The position numbers and the translations under genes are program-made. The notes under the pieces are model-generated. The model worked only from the letters and a program-made list of their open reading frames with translations, did no database searches and was not told where the DNA came from. Shown piece after piece: positions 10,573-21,381 of a stretch of DNA of 30,483 nt (the stretch's first letter is position 1; each line of letters opens with the position of its first letter). Source of the DNA: Flammula alnicola (Eukaryota > Basidiomycota > Agaricomycetes > Agaricales > Strophariaceae); contig JADNRV010000484.1 in the NCBI GenBank assembly GCA_015499995.1, forward strand, positions 1 to 30,483, given 5' to 3'.

Positions 10573-10611
10573 AATCATACCCAATTGCCGTCGGGGAAGA
10601 AGCAAGCCACC

Positions 10612-13065
10612 ATGAGGTCCTTATTAGCCCTGATTTTCAGTGCACTCCTCGCCTTTACAGGAGCTCAAGCCTTCACGCCTTCGCCGATCCCAGAAGGGTT
10701 CGTGACTCAAAAAGATGGACAGTTCCAACTCGACGGAAAATCTTTTGTACGTCGTAAAAATTACACGTCGACCCTCATTGATTCGCGTTAAAATGAAGAA
10801 CTTCGTTGGGGCGAACTCCTATGTGAGACACCAACTAATTATCACCATCCACACTTACATTAAATGCAAAAATTACCCTTCGTTGACTGTCTCTAGTGGC
10901 TGCCTCTGTTGACAAGCACGGCCGACATCGATGCAACGTTCAAAGAAATGCAAGGAGCTAGTGTTAAGGTCCTCCGTACATGGGTAAATCATATCCAATG
11001 TCTGTTATTCTTCCCGGCACTAAAATCTCTTTACTACTCAGGGATTCAATGCAATAAACGGGTCAGAGTTGGCCGGAGCTCTCCAGTCTGGCTTGACATA
11101 TTATCAAGTGATGATACTTGGCTTTTGTGCCTCGAACGCATTGTGTTAACCGTTTGAACTAGGTTTGGAACTCCAGCGACTGGGTTCTGAATGATGGCCC
11201 ACAGGGACTGCAGAGACTGGACTATGTGGTCAACACAGCAGGGAAGTATGGGATCAAACTCATCCTCACTTTTACCAACAACTGGTAATATTTTCCAGCT
11301 GAGCACCAAGCAATTCACCTACTTACCTTTTGCCTCTTTGATTGAAGGGTGGGCTATGGTGTAAGTATTGATTGTCATCTTAGAAACGTTCCGATCTTTA
11401 CCACAGCATAGGGAGCAGAACTCTACATCAATTGGATAGCCGGTGCTGGCAATACCCATGATGTTTTTTACACCAACCCAAAGATTATTGCATCTTATCG
11501 TTTGTCATAATTTTTACAGTTGAAAATTATGCATTCACTCATGCCTCGTTATAGAACGTTATGTGACTACCATCGTCAATAGATACAAGAACTCCCCAAA
11601 TATCTTTGCCTGGGAACTGGAGAATGAAGCAAGGTGTTTGGGCGACCTTTCCGCGGGCCCAGCGTGTGTTCCTGGCACAGAACTTCTGACCCACTGGTAC
11701 AAACAACAGTCGGACTTCGTTCGCTCGCTGTCTGTGTACTCTTCAATCAAGTGCACAACCGAGTGCTAATCTTAATCTCTAGCGATCCCTTCCACATGAT
11801 CACCACCGGAGGAGAGGGTCACTTCTTTTGGAAGAATAAAAACGTAGGGTACTGGTTTAACGGAAACTTCGTCTCCGATTATAACTTTAATGGTCAAGGT
11901 GGGCGTAGACAATGCTCTTACCTTATATGTAATTCATTCGACGTGTTACGCAGCTGGCGAAGATTTTGACGAAGAGTTGACACTCAGCAACATCGATTTC
12001 GGCGCATATGTGAGTCCCTTCGTGTAGGATCTCGTATGTTTGTGTTACTTATGGCCGTTCTTATAAACAGCATCTATACCCTCAATCCTGGTTAGTAGTC
12101 CTTATTCTGTACTGTATAATATCTCAACTTGATGCACATCAGGTACTCGCAATTGGTGGGCCGTAATGATGGATGCTGTCATTGACAAGTATTGACCATT
12201 CAGAACAGGATACACCAGGATCAAATTTTACGATAAAAGACTGGGGACTTTTCTGGATACAGACACACGCTAACGGTAATTATACGATACCCTGATATCT
12301 TCGAATCGCTAACCACTGTATATTCCAGCTGCAAAGAAAGCCAACAAGCCCGTTCTTCTCGAGGAATTCGGAGTTTCTGGTCTGCGTAAGTCTTTCCGAA
12401 ATTTGGTCGAGGACCTATTCCCATCACCGCCTTACAGAAAATAAGACGGAAATATACCCGGAGTGGGTTGATTTGGCGTTGAAGACAAATCATGCGTAAG
12501 TCTCGACCATTTCAGCCCTTCATGAGATTCTAGCTAATTTTTTTTGATAGTGGGCGAGTTCATTCATCCCTTTAACGTTATGAAGTATTAACCGATTATT
12601 TAGTATTTTTCCCTGGCAATTTGGTATGCTGGGCTTGAAAGAAAATGGTGGCAATCGCCTCATCAAATACGCCGATGCCCTCATTGATGGCGTAAATTTT
12701 CTCCATTTCGCCACCTTACGAGTTAGCTAATCGTATAATTCTTACAGGCTTCACCCAACGACGGTAAGATGATCTAATCTTGGACAACATATAGAATTGA
12801 TACCAACGGAGGGAACAGGCTTTGCTATCTACAAGAATCAGACAGCCATTTGGAGCATCTTCACGTACGGTCCCACAACTTTTGTAAAACAATACCAGCT
12901 AACGACGACTTTAGAAACGCCGCAAAAGTCCAAGCCAGTCGGTCAAAATGAACCAATCGACCAGGGAAGAATGACTCTCGATACCATGAAAGTTACTGTA
13001 TGTACCCGATGACGCTGTTTTTTTTTTGACTGCCTTAGTATTTTCAGGCAGTGATCTTGCAATGA
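10612..13065 (+). CDS. Secreted GH5 (subfamily 7-like) endo-1,4-beta-mannanase
   Basis: Cleaves beta-1,4-mannan outside the cell. Exons: 10612-10746, 10799-10822, 10897-10983, 11042-11107, 11163-11284, 11348-11360, 11412-11499, 11555-11729, 11783-11898, 11954-12009, 12071-12090, 12143-12155, 12209-12275, 12329-12385, 12438-12495, possibly 12551-12553, 12604-12691, 12748-12763, 12819-12997 and 13048-13065. This gives about 466 residues. The signal peptide is [20 protein letters not shown]. Family motifs in order are [49 protein letters not shown] (acid/base Glu about 203), [25 protein letters not shown] (nucleophile in the Glu pair about 339-340) and PWQFGMLGL. No CBM is visible. The last 50 or so residues after WSIFT are unlike the family, and the terminal exon (13048-13065) is tentative; the frame otherwise stops at 13012. 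Confidence 0.88.
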
Positions 13066-13240
13066 GATGAAACGATCTATATTTTCGCTCCTCCACGTCG
13101 CCATGGATTAATACATACATGACTTCATCATCTTCCTTGAGAGTCTGTTCAGTCGAGGGGCAAGCGGTACCGAGCACAATAATGCGCACCAGACTCTCTA
13201 TCCTTGAACGGTCCCCATGAGCAACCCAACGTGCCTTACT

Positions 13241-13646
13241 CTATCGCCCAGGCTGGCACACAATAGTGATTCCTTGGGACGGCATCGCTGGGTATTCGGA
13301 AGGTGGGGCACGCTTTTTGATAAAAACATCTGTCGCCGAGATTCGGGTGTCTTTCCACACTTTCACACTGGAGCGAGGACCCAATGTTAACAATTAACGG
13401 GGTACGTGTAAATGAATCCCTCAACACGCACGATATTTGTGCTTTTCGGCTTTGTTGTTTTAATAAATAATGATACGAAGACCCTGCATTCAGGACCAAC
13501 GAGATGCTCTCTTGTGGGTGGAGCAATACGGTCGCACCGAAAGCAAAATCATTGTCTCCGCCTTGAGTCAACTGCAAGGTGGAAGCCTCTGCGGTATCAT
13601 TGAAAAATTCGAACAAGATCTCGAAAGGGAGAGTGCACGTCGGCAT
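13241..13646 (-). CDS. Small protein of unknown function, copy A
   Basis: Exons 13646-13432 and 13367-13241 give 113 residues. I chose the ATG at 13646 because the protein start then aligns with copy B at 17206 (MPTCTLPFEIL against MPSLQSYDILL); the frame extends upstream only without an ATG. Shared pattern: (E/D)IL, ND, LLHPxE, LxLxxG(S/V)SYxY, K, W(K/R)D. The intron interrupts both genes at the same aligned residue in phase 2 (donor GTGCGT here). There is no signal peptide or membrane segment. The alternating hydrophobic pattern suggests a small beta-rich fold. The family is not recognised. It converges with the mannanase, whose proposed stop lies 175 bases away. Confidence 0.75.
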
Positions 13647-14140
13647 GATGAGTCGCAAGACGCCAGTAGCTCATAGGGACATTGAGCTATATGTACTCAG
13701 CAGACGTAGACGAACTGTAAAAATGTCTATGAGCGTAACTTCTATTCCCCACCGGAACGTGTACGCTGGGACTTCCTCTGGCTCGTCTTATTGTTCTAGT
13801 CAGATCCGGAAAAATGCTAATTGTCTTCCTGCCGCCTCATGGACAAGCCCGGGAATTTCCCTGATGCAGTTTGGATAGATTCGCCTTGTGCGGACTTGAC
13901 CAAATCCAATGGCGGCTTCATTGTCATTTAATCCTTCGACGAACTCGGATTGCAGCTGGAGATAAGATATGTATGTATATCGGTCGAGGTCGTAATAATG
14001 GTACTAGTAGTACTACTAGATCGTAACTGAAAGCATGACATGAATTGTCCCATAAAAAATAGACTGAAGAAATACGTAATGCGCCTGTCGCCTGCCGACA
14101 TAAGGAGTAGCATGTCCACTGATGCATTTGAACAGTTCCT

Positions 14141-14900
14141 TCACCAAAGACGAGGGAAAGGACTCTTTAGAAAATTGATTTTCAACTTCAGACACAACAA
14201 GTCGATGTCTTCGACGGTATAGCCTTTAATGTCAACGGAGAACTTGGCTATACAAGAAGAAATTGCATAAGAGAGCGTCAAAACGAATGGTGCGATAGAA
14301 GTTTACCTTTGGGTATTTCTTTGGGAAGGGCAACGGTCTGCTCAACAATGTAAGATCCCTTTTCGACAGGACACTGGACCGAAGCATTTGCATTGCGGCT
14401 ACAGAGGAGGCATTTTGTTAGAGGGTTATATATATATATATAATTGGATTTAAATTTACGTACGCTTCCTCACAAACATCAAATGTTTTCTGGAGAAGCT
14501 TCACTAATCCAAGCTTCACGGTAACGTCTGCGTATGCTCCTTCCTAACGTATGCTAGTTTAGAAATTCGAATAGATATGCGCGAATGAACACACCTCTAC
14601 CACTTCTTTGGCAATGCCCTTGACCTTGACGGTCAAGTCCTCACCAGGTTTAGGAGGGTCTGGAAAGACTTCAATAGATTCAATCTCGACAGGATCAGTA
14701 TCCAAGCCTGATAATAAACGTTGTTGATACGGATATGATAATAAGCTGCTCAGCCACTAACCGCAATTCTCCCAGCTCCAGTCATCCATCGTGCGGACAG
14801 GGCCAGATAGGGTCTGCAGGCGTTGTTGCTCTGGCATGGTTAGAGCGAAAGAACCAGCCGCAAGGCCAAGTCCGGCGACGAAAAGATTGTAAAGGCGCAT
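14141..14900 (-). CDS. ML-domain lipid-transfer protein (PG/PI-transfer, NPC2-like)
   Basis: Exons 14900-14762, 14707-14595, 14543-14464, 14398-14307 and 14247-14141 give 176 residues, the usual length for fungal NPC2-like phosphatidylglycerol/phosphatidylinositol transfer proteins. A signal peptide covers about residues 1-20 (MRLYNLFVAGLGLAAGSFAL). The ML fold is marked by DDWSWENCG, then DPVEIESIEVFPDPPKPGE, LTVKVKG, KTFDVCEEA, QCPVEKGSY and VDIKGYTVED. The conserved Cys residues are in place to form the family's disulfides. The protein probably acts in the lumen of the secretory or vacuolar system. It shares a 225-base divergent promoter region with the membrane protein at 15126. Confidence 0.93.
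14426..14443. repeat. Short (TA)n tract in an intron
   Basis: A run of about eight TA units lies within the third intron of the ML-domain gene. It is a simple microsatellite with no implied function. Confidence 0.8.
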
Positions 14901-15125
14901 TGGGGTCGTTGAAGCGGTACGTAGGATGGTGGTAGTCTGAGTTAACAACGTCAACCGTCCTGCCCCAATGTAGCAGCTAGCTGGAGCCAGTCACACATAT
15001 AGTCACATTCTGACGTACTTAATTGCGCATTACGTAATGACACCGCCCTCCTTTCACTTGTTAGCGACACGGCGTCCGTCTTCCGTCTTCTCTCTCTCTC
15101 TCTTCCACCTCTTCCAGACAACACA
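14901..15125. promoter_or_regulatory. Shared divergent promoter region
   Basis: Only 225 bases separate the start codons of the ML-domain gene (minus) and the four-helix membrane protein (plus). A CT repeat tract (about 15080-15116) precedes the plus-strand ATG. No TATA box is obvious. Co-regulation is possible but not shown. Confidence 0.5.
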
Positions 15126-16162
15126 ATGAAGGCCAGCAAATCAAGAGACTACTGCTGTTGTGCCATTCCAATGGTCAATGCGGGAATATATGCCACATTG
15201 ATTGAACAAACTGCAGTCGGTATCTTGGTAGGAACCCTCTCGTTAGCAACGCCCTCGAGTAAGCAGAAAGTTTGTCGTATAAAATTCGTTGTCTGACACC
15301 CAGTTCAGTTGTCGGCGCATCTACACCTTCATTCGCGAATTGGATTCTCGGAATTGTAGCATACATTGCGGCTGGGGTACAATTCTTGGGGTTCATCGGT
15401 GTTTCTCGAGTATGTCTTGTCGCTCTGATCCCCTCTGCTGACCAGTTCACCGCCTAAACATGCAGGAGAAACCTTCGATGTACAAACATTACATCACTCT
15501 CCATGGCCTCGTTGCCTCAGCGGCATTTTCTATTGCTGCCGCTTGGATAATTATGTCGGCATCAAGACATTCTAATGCTAAAGCCAAGTGCATCGCCGAC
15601 TTCTTCACTGACACCAATGGTGCGAGCGCTAGCGAAGGCGACACTCTCTGTAACATTTTCCCTTGGGTAGACATTGGAATAATGGGTGCTCTATGGGTCA
15701 TTCTTGCCGCCCTTCACGTACGAAATCAGTTGATGAATTGTGCCATAAACTTATTCACCTCCACAGATATACCTTTTTGTTGTCATTTCCTCCTATGGAA
15801 AATCCCAACGTCGAGATCACGACCAATATGACCAAGTCTACGATCCTTCACAACCTCTCACGGAAAACATTCCACTCCAAAATGATCCATGGGACTCGCG
15901 ACCATCAGGAGATTATAATTACCTGGGCGGCCGTCAAAATAACGATTATAAACATGTCCGACAAGAGAGCTCCGTCAGTGCTTCAGATGTGTATAATCAA
16001 GCGTATCAAGAGCCAAAGGATGCTTTCTCGACTTCCAATTACGATTACTCGCCTTACCCCTCGAATACCCATGACCCAGCCTACCCATCCTACGCCCATA
16101 CGCAAAATGCTTTGCCGACACCGACGAACGATTATTACAACCCCCCGCTGACCCACGCATAG
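15126..16162 (+). CDS. Four-helix integral membrane protein of unknown function
   Basis: Exons 15126-15258, 15309-15409, 15466-15717 and 15767-16162 give 293 residues. A short N-terminus with three consecutive Cys (DYCCCAIP, possible lipidation sites) leads into four predicted membrane helices: about 17-42 (IYATLIEQTAVGILVGTLSL), 54-76 (WILGIVAYIAAGVQFLGFIG), 84-108 (LHGLVASAAFSIAAAWIIMS) and 142-170 (ending LHIYLFVVIS). The loop between helices 3 and 4 has two Cys (KAKC and DTLC) that could pair. The tail of about 120 residues is hydrophilic and rich in Tyr, Asn, Asp and Pro (YNYLGGRQNNDY, SNYDYSPYPSN), so it is probably disordered and cytosolic. I do not recognise a named family. Confidence 0.85.
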
Positions 16163-17205
16163 AGCGTCCGCTACAAGTTCAGCCTCATCCAGGTGAGTAG
16201 TAGCCTACGCTGGGTTAGATAGTGCTTGCCATCCAAGCCGGTCTGTCGAGCTATCAATTCTACGTTTCTTGTACTGACTTCATTCCATGATAGCGGAGGG
16301 TTCATTTGGGCGGAAAACTCCAAGGCTCGGTTAATGACACAGCGATGAACGCCTAGGCCTCCCAAAGTGCTTAGATTTCCTGATTTACAACTGCTTTACC
16401 TTCACGGACACATATATATCGATATCCACTGGATGCCATCGGACTTTGATGTACATTAGTTAGCTATAGCCTAGGCCAGATAATCATGTTTCCAACATGT
16501 TTCCTGCAATCCTATCTCCTCACTGCGCAGGTGTGTGAGGCCATGTGGTGAGAATTGAAGAATCTTCGGCCCGAGATGTCAAACTTACATGAGGCAGTTC
16601 AGGCGAGTCCGGCGAACTAACAGGAACCAACGGTGAACCAAAGTCTTCGTGAAAGATGATGAGGATTTCTCAAGGATTTCTCCGGGTGTTTCTAGCACTG
16701 CTCATAGAAATACACGGCAGCCTCATTGTGTCTGCATGTCTTCGCTTCTGGACAGTCCGCATTGCTATGGTTCTTTGCCGTGATCACCCTTTGGGCCCCT
16801 GTGACATAGATCATGTCTTCTCACTCAGGTCAAGACAATAAACTGAACGTGGAAATCCCCAGCCGTACCAATCTTCCCTATTAACAATCCCAATCAGACC
16901 GCACTTAGTTTTCATTGCTATCACCGATTATTGTCGAGAGTGTGATCTTGCATTATTGTGTGCCTCGACCTATCCGACTCGGAGTGCAATTGTATCCAAA
17001 CATCCTCCGCCTGCCATTAAACGCAGATCGAGATCTACTTGGTTTAAATACGCAACTTGAAGAAGGACCACGCGTAACTTGGTTCTTTCCCTCTTCTCTG
17101 CTCTATTAGACTGTATTTTTATTTTATTTTTCTTGTCTTTCTCCACAGCAGCGTCTGCGACGCCACTTCCACATCCCTTCTGTCATTTTAATTCCAAGGA
17201 CCGAC
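16163..17205. other. Intergenic region, 1.04 kb
   Basis: No supportable gene. The first 200 bases probably form the 3' UTR of the membrane-protein gene. GGTTTAAATAC near 17040 is a possible TATA-like element, about 160 bases before the ATG at 17206. A T/CT-rich tract (about 17113-17142) lies closer. Small open frames at 16656-16841 and 16915-17109 show no features. Confidence 0.45.
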
Positions 17206-17623
17206 ATGCCATCGCTGCAAAGTTATGACATCCTCCTCGATCTCACGAACGACATGCACGACCCCGTATCTATCCAACTTCTCCGAGACTACGGCAGAAC
17301 GTCAGGCCGAATTATCTTGCTGCACCCAACGGAAACTCTTACCCTCATCCTCGAATCCGGTGTTTCATACCAATATGCAGTCAAGTCCCATACTAAAGTC
17401 GCCAATGTGACGTAGGTCTATTTTTCACTAACTATGGATTTTTATCTGATGCAACTCTGTTGTCAGCGCCAGGTCTTGGAGAGATATTACCTGCTCCATA
17501 TCCCAACTTTTCACGGGAAGCTCGACAGATTCACTGTCCTCAAACGTGACTCCAGCAGTAAATGGAGTGAGCGTAGACCGCCTTTGGAGAGATCATAGAT
17601 TCAACGTCTGGAATGACACATAA
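17206..17623 (+). CDS. Small protein of unknown function, copy B
   Basis: Exons 17206-17411 and 17467-17623 give 120 residues. It is the diverged paralogue of copy A (13646-13241, opposite strand). Aligned elements are YDILLDLTND, IILLHPTETLTLILESG, VSYQYAVKSHTKVANV and SWRDITCSI. The single intron falls in phase 2 at the same residue as in copy A. After the shared core, copy B ends with GVSVDRLWRDHRFNVWNDT. There is no signal peptide, membrane helix or known domain that I recognise. The downstream coding-like exons at 17693-17967 are annotated separately, because I could not link them to this gene with good splice sites. Confidence 0.75.
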
Positions 17624-17692
17624 CGAGCAGCCTTTGGATATCACTTTTGGTAGGCCTTTTCCTCGTGCTTCGAGCTTCTCCTTCTCACTAAG

Positions 17693-17967
17693 ATGCGCTT
17701 CAACCCAGACTTCCAGTACGACAACATGACGACAGTAACCGACAGGTGTAACATATTTTTATTATAATCAACGACCTTAATTTATGGTGTCACATTCTCC
17801 CTCTGTCTCGTCCATCGAGGTCTTCGGCCTCGTATCCAGGAGTACTATCGCACGAGAGGATTTCTCGCATGGACGAACGCCAACGGTTCATCAATCGTGA
17901 TTCCCTTAAACTGGACTTAAGCCTTGCGCACCTAATTTTATCCTTCAGTTGCTCTGCGGTCTATTAG
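17693..17967 (+). CDS. Possible small spliced ORF downstream of copy B
   Basis: An ATG at 17693 opens MRFNPDFQYDNMTTVTD, then a GT-AG intron (17746-17819) joins in frame to a second exon (17820-17967) reading SSASYPGVLSHERISRMDER, QRFINRDSLKLDLSLAH and a stop. The total is 66 residues. The amino-acid composition looks coding, with charged and polar residues and an even codon spread. It could be a tiny separate gene, a 3' part of copy B reached by an unusual splice, or the remnant of a larger gene. No family is recognised. Confidence 0.35.
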
Positions 17968-18346
17968 TCGGACTCGCACCCCCGTGGTTGGCCTTCTATG
18001 ATCTCCAAGACAGAAGATTAAGATAATTTACAGCTCAAAGTTCAGAGATAAAGCCTCAGTGGCCGCAACGCGACACATAAAGTGGGACTGGAGATGATAC
18101 GAAAGAGGTAAAATCACGACCAAGAGCTGACTTCCTCGTGGGCACTGGGCGACGTGATACTTTCAATTCATGAAGAAAAGACGTGGAGATAAAGAAGGAC
18201 GGGCAATTATTGAGACTTTATGTTATACACATGTCATTCCCGGCCTTGGCGGAAGTTGTTACGATTCTTGGTGCTTCCGTGAGGAATTGACAAGAAGATA
18301 AACAGGTTTGGTATGCCATGGAATCAAGCAGATGAAGGTTACATAG
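17968..18346. other. Intergenic region upstream of the bL17m stop
   Basis: I see nothing supportable in these 379 bases. Part of the right side should be the 3' UTR of the minus-strand bL17m gene. Confidence 0.45.
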
Positions 18347-19356
18347 CTAAGGGTGTCTAACACTTTCTGTCAACGCGTTCTCCATGCTAAATATAGGCTG
18401 TTTCTTGCGGCCGGATGGTGATGCGCCACGTCCAAGCCTTCCCTGGGCAAGGACAAGAGCAGGTCGCGTTTCACCAGGAACTTTGTGACCGGCATTGGTA
18501 CGAGGTTGACGAGTTTGGGGGTTCTTAGATTTCAGGTCTTCGTGGATAGACTTGAAAGCCATTGGTGTGGCCAACAGCTCATCCTGCATTCGGTCATAAG
18601 TTCATAAGTTTCCACCAGAGAACGAAAAAGAGTAGGAACTTACCGCGTAGCCTGCAGCCTTCTTACTGATGGCATGGACAGCGTCCTGATCTCTGTAGCG
18701 TAGAACCTTTTGGAGATTCCACCGCGTTATTGGTCGCAAGACACCCTTCTCCCCGTAATCCATATTCCGCTCGGCCCGGACAACATCCACAGTTTGCTCG
18801 ACACCAGCATTCATAATAGCTTCGGGCCGCTGCTTTTTGAGTTTTTCCCTCAGAATTTCCCAGCCAACAGCTCTAGAGGTCATCTCCCATCTTAGGTCTC
18901 TCGGATTGTCAACGAGTTCCACGATCGCATGGGGAGCATTGTCACCCTGTCGGTTTCCGAACTTGTGTATCCGCGTATAGCCTCCTGGTCGGCTTGCATA
19001 TCGTTCTGCGAACGTCGAAAATAGCTTTGACAGCGCGGTAGGTTTCAGAAGGAAGGCAGAAGCGCGTGAATGCGAGCCATGGTCGCCTTTTTTGCCCAGG
19101 GTGATGATCTGAGGGTGCTGTGAGACACGAAAGACACAACTCGAGAGATAGTGACCTTCTCTGCCAGTCTAGCAGTATCCCGTGCTTTGGGCAATGTAGT
19201 CTTGATTTGTTCATGTTCGAACAGCGAGGTAACTAAATTCCTAAAGAAGCGTCAGTGACGCAGGTCAAGCTGTTCCAGGCTTGCACCTTACCGCAACATA
19301 AGCATCCTGTGAGAGGACGTCCTCGAGAACTTGCGGAATGCAACGCCATGCTTCAT
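18347..19356 (-). CDS. Mitochondrial large-subunit ribosomal protein bL17m
   Basis: Exons 19356-19292, 19240-19156, 19108-18644 and 18583-18347 give 283 residues. The N-terminal bL17 domain is clear: MKHGVAFRKFSRTSSHRMLM, NLVTSLFEHEQIKTTLPKA, then LAEKIITLGKKGDHGSHSRA and YTRIHKFGNRQGDNAPHAIV. The extra C-terminal part, with ENALTESVRHP at the end, is typical of the longer fungal mitochondrial forms (yeast Mrpl8 is the counterpart). As in bacteria, the domain begins almost at Met1, so there is little room for a separate presequence; the basic N-terminus may serve for import. All introns are GT-AG. Confidence 0.93.
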
Positions 19357-19641
19357 TTCGCGAGCCTCCGGAGCGTAATGGAAGAGGAGTGGATAGTAAT
19401 TGGATTCGCTTTACTGGCTGAAAAAGTATGATTACGTAAACGAAGCTCGTGCTACATACAGCTGAGCATTTCTCGACACTGGCATCTGACTATGATTCGA
19501 AGGAGAGAATCGAGATCTATGGAGACAGATTGCAATTGCGCTGGTTGTTGTTGGCATTACGGCGTTTTCCTTTTGTTCTGGAAAATTCCAAGATCCCTGC
19601 TTCGCACAATTCAAAATTTCTGATTTTCTATCTCTAATACT

Positions 19642-20966
19642 CTATCCAGAAAACTGATGTCGTTCCAAGCCTCTGAACAGACCAGATAGATCTACCAGAA
19701 AAAGATGGCCAGAATCTGGATACTGTTCTTGTCTGGCCGCATCCCCTCCAAAGGCCCCACAATGAGCTGTGGTGACAAACAGCTGGTCGTTATTCGGTCC
19801 TGCGAAAGGCGAGTCGATTATTACGGGGAGAAAACCAACAAGGAGGTTTACTCACCTCCGAAGCAACAAGAGGTAATGTTCAGGGCAGTAGGAAATATTA
19901 TCTGGAAGTCAACGTCCCCCGCCTCACTAAAACGTATGATGCGAGAGCCTCCCCACCTATATGTTATAAGTACAGTAAACATTGTCAGAAAGGCGCAGAA
20001 TTCATTGCCTACCGGGCACTCCAGATCGCTCCTTCAGTGTCAAGGCACAGACCGTCGCAATAGGTGTTCTCGAGAAACCCTTTTTCGATGGCGTCAACGA
20101 AGATTCGCCGGTTATATATTTTTCCATCGTCGTAGTCGTATGCGTATATTTTATTCACCAAAGAATCTGTGAAATAACTAAGAGGATATCACGAGGTTGC
20201 TTTTCCCCAGTGTTAGCGACTGTACTCACAGCGTCTTCCCGTCTGGACTCCAACCGAGACCGTTAGAATCCTGCGATAAATTCAGCACGAGACCAATAAA
20301 TAAACAAAAAATAGAAGTCAACATGCCGTAAACGGACCATCATCAACGATGTCAGAGGTTTTCGTAGCAGGATCGTATCTGTAAAGTTTGCCTGGAATAC
20401 CGTGCTCTTGGTTGCAAATGGTCCCAGCAAAAAATCGACCTGTGCTATCACATCCACCATCGTTGAAGCGCGTATATGGTGCATCTTCAGGGGGGATAGG
20501 CTTGCTGATATAAGATATGATTGAATTCCCCTCTAAAAGGGCAAAGCCTTGGGCTGTGGTGCAGGCCAACTGGATAGGAATAACAACCTGTAATTATTTC
20601 GCTTTGTAGGTAGACAGATTATAACTGACTCCTTGACCATTCTGTCGCAAGACCAAGCAAGATATCGGTTCTTCAAAATTCTCCACAGAAAATTCACGGT
20701 TTCGGGTGTTAACGTGAAAGACCTAAAAGGTGAAAAGCGATGAGGCGCGATCACACGAGGATGTAAAATAGTTCCTCCACCTTCTTTTCAGAAATATCAA
20801 CAAAATGTAGAAGAGAGGTTGATGCATCGTAGACCGGACCTATTTGTCTGAAGTAAGATCGAAAGACAACAAAGGGAAAAACACAGATTAAGAGCGCACC
20901 CTCTCCTAAAATACAGCTAACCTTGAGCCAGGGATACTCAACAACAATTTCTCGCTTCTCAGCCAT
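19642..20966 (-). CDS. SMP-30/gluconolactonase-family protein (regucalcin-like)
   Basis: Exons 20966-20900, 20839-20781, 20722-20630, 20569-20327, 20270-20230, 20177-20013, 19956-19856 and 19799-19642 give 308 residues, the usual length for this six-bladed propeller family of metal-dependent sugar lactonases. Metal-site landmarks are present: Glu22 in LGEGPVYD, Asn in SNGLGWSPDGKTLYFTDS and Asp in YCDGLCLDTEGAIWSARWGG. YTRFNDGGCDSTGRFFAGTI is also characteristic. No signal peptide is seen, so it is probably cytosolic. The exact substrate cannot be read from the sequence. The intron 20326-20271 needs a GC donor (ACG|GCATGT). The intron after 20630 could also end 18 bases earlier, in frame. Confidence 0.92.
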
Positions 20967-21381
20967 CGTAATCGTTGAAACAAGGGACGCCTGTGTTTAC
21001 AGTCAGTGGACTTTTAAGTCGTTGCACGATGTCTATTCCAGTCTTCTTATAAGTTCAGAAGCATGTTGGGAGAAGACTTGAATATCCGATGTGGGGTAAT
21101 AATTCCCAAATTGGAAGTCCCCCAGATGGTGAAGGTCGAAGATGAAAGCAGAATGGGCTCATGCGACCAAGTCAGAGCAGGCGTTTTGACGGAACTATGT
21201 GCTCAGCTTCCATCTTGGAAAGAAAGGCAGGAATGACTACATCTCTATTGATAGTGCCGCGTCACATCAATCATTTCGCAGGTCAAGGGATTCCAGAATA
21301 TCTATAAGAGACAATCGGAATTGGTGGAAGCAATGTAAATTACGGAGTATTCCGAGCCACCGAGTTATTCTTTTCCAGTCT
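20967..21381. other. Intergenic region between ACP and SMP-30 genes
   Basis: This stretch holds the promoter of the SMP-30-like gene (minus strand) and the 3' end of the ACP gene. No gene or clear regulatory motif was found. Confidence 0.45.

Larger units (their letters stand above)
8450..10611. other. Gene-free repeat island between IPI1/TEX10 and the mannanase
   Basis: About 2.2 kb separates the divergent starts at 8449 and 10612. It contains two inverted-repeat elements (8604-9016 and 9012-9791), telomere-like repeats and palindromes, annotated separately. From about 9795 to 10560 I see no gene. The 63-residue frame at 9345-9536 and others have no recognisable features. The last 100 bases hold the mannanase promoter. 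Confidence 0.6.

Noticed and set aside
13251..13658. Longer unspliced reading of copy A (140 codons)
   Set aside because: It opens with TTG and its second half does not match copy B; the spliced version aligns through W(K/R)D with a shared intron position.
13241..17623. Secondary-metabolite or toxin gene cluster
   Set aside because: No synthase, oxidoreductase, transporter or precursor-peptide gene is present around the unknown paralogues.
20751..20966. SMP-30 N-terminus read straight through as one exon
   Set aside because: The read-through gives a hydrophobic insert after LGEG; splicing 20899-20840 restores LGEGPVYD, the expected metal-site motif.
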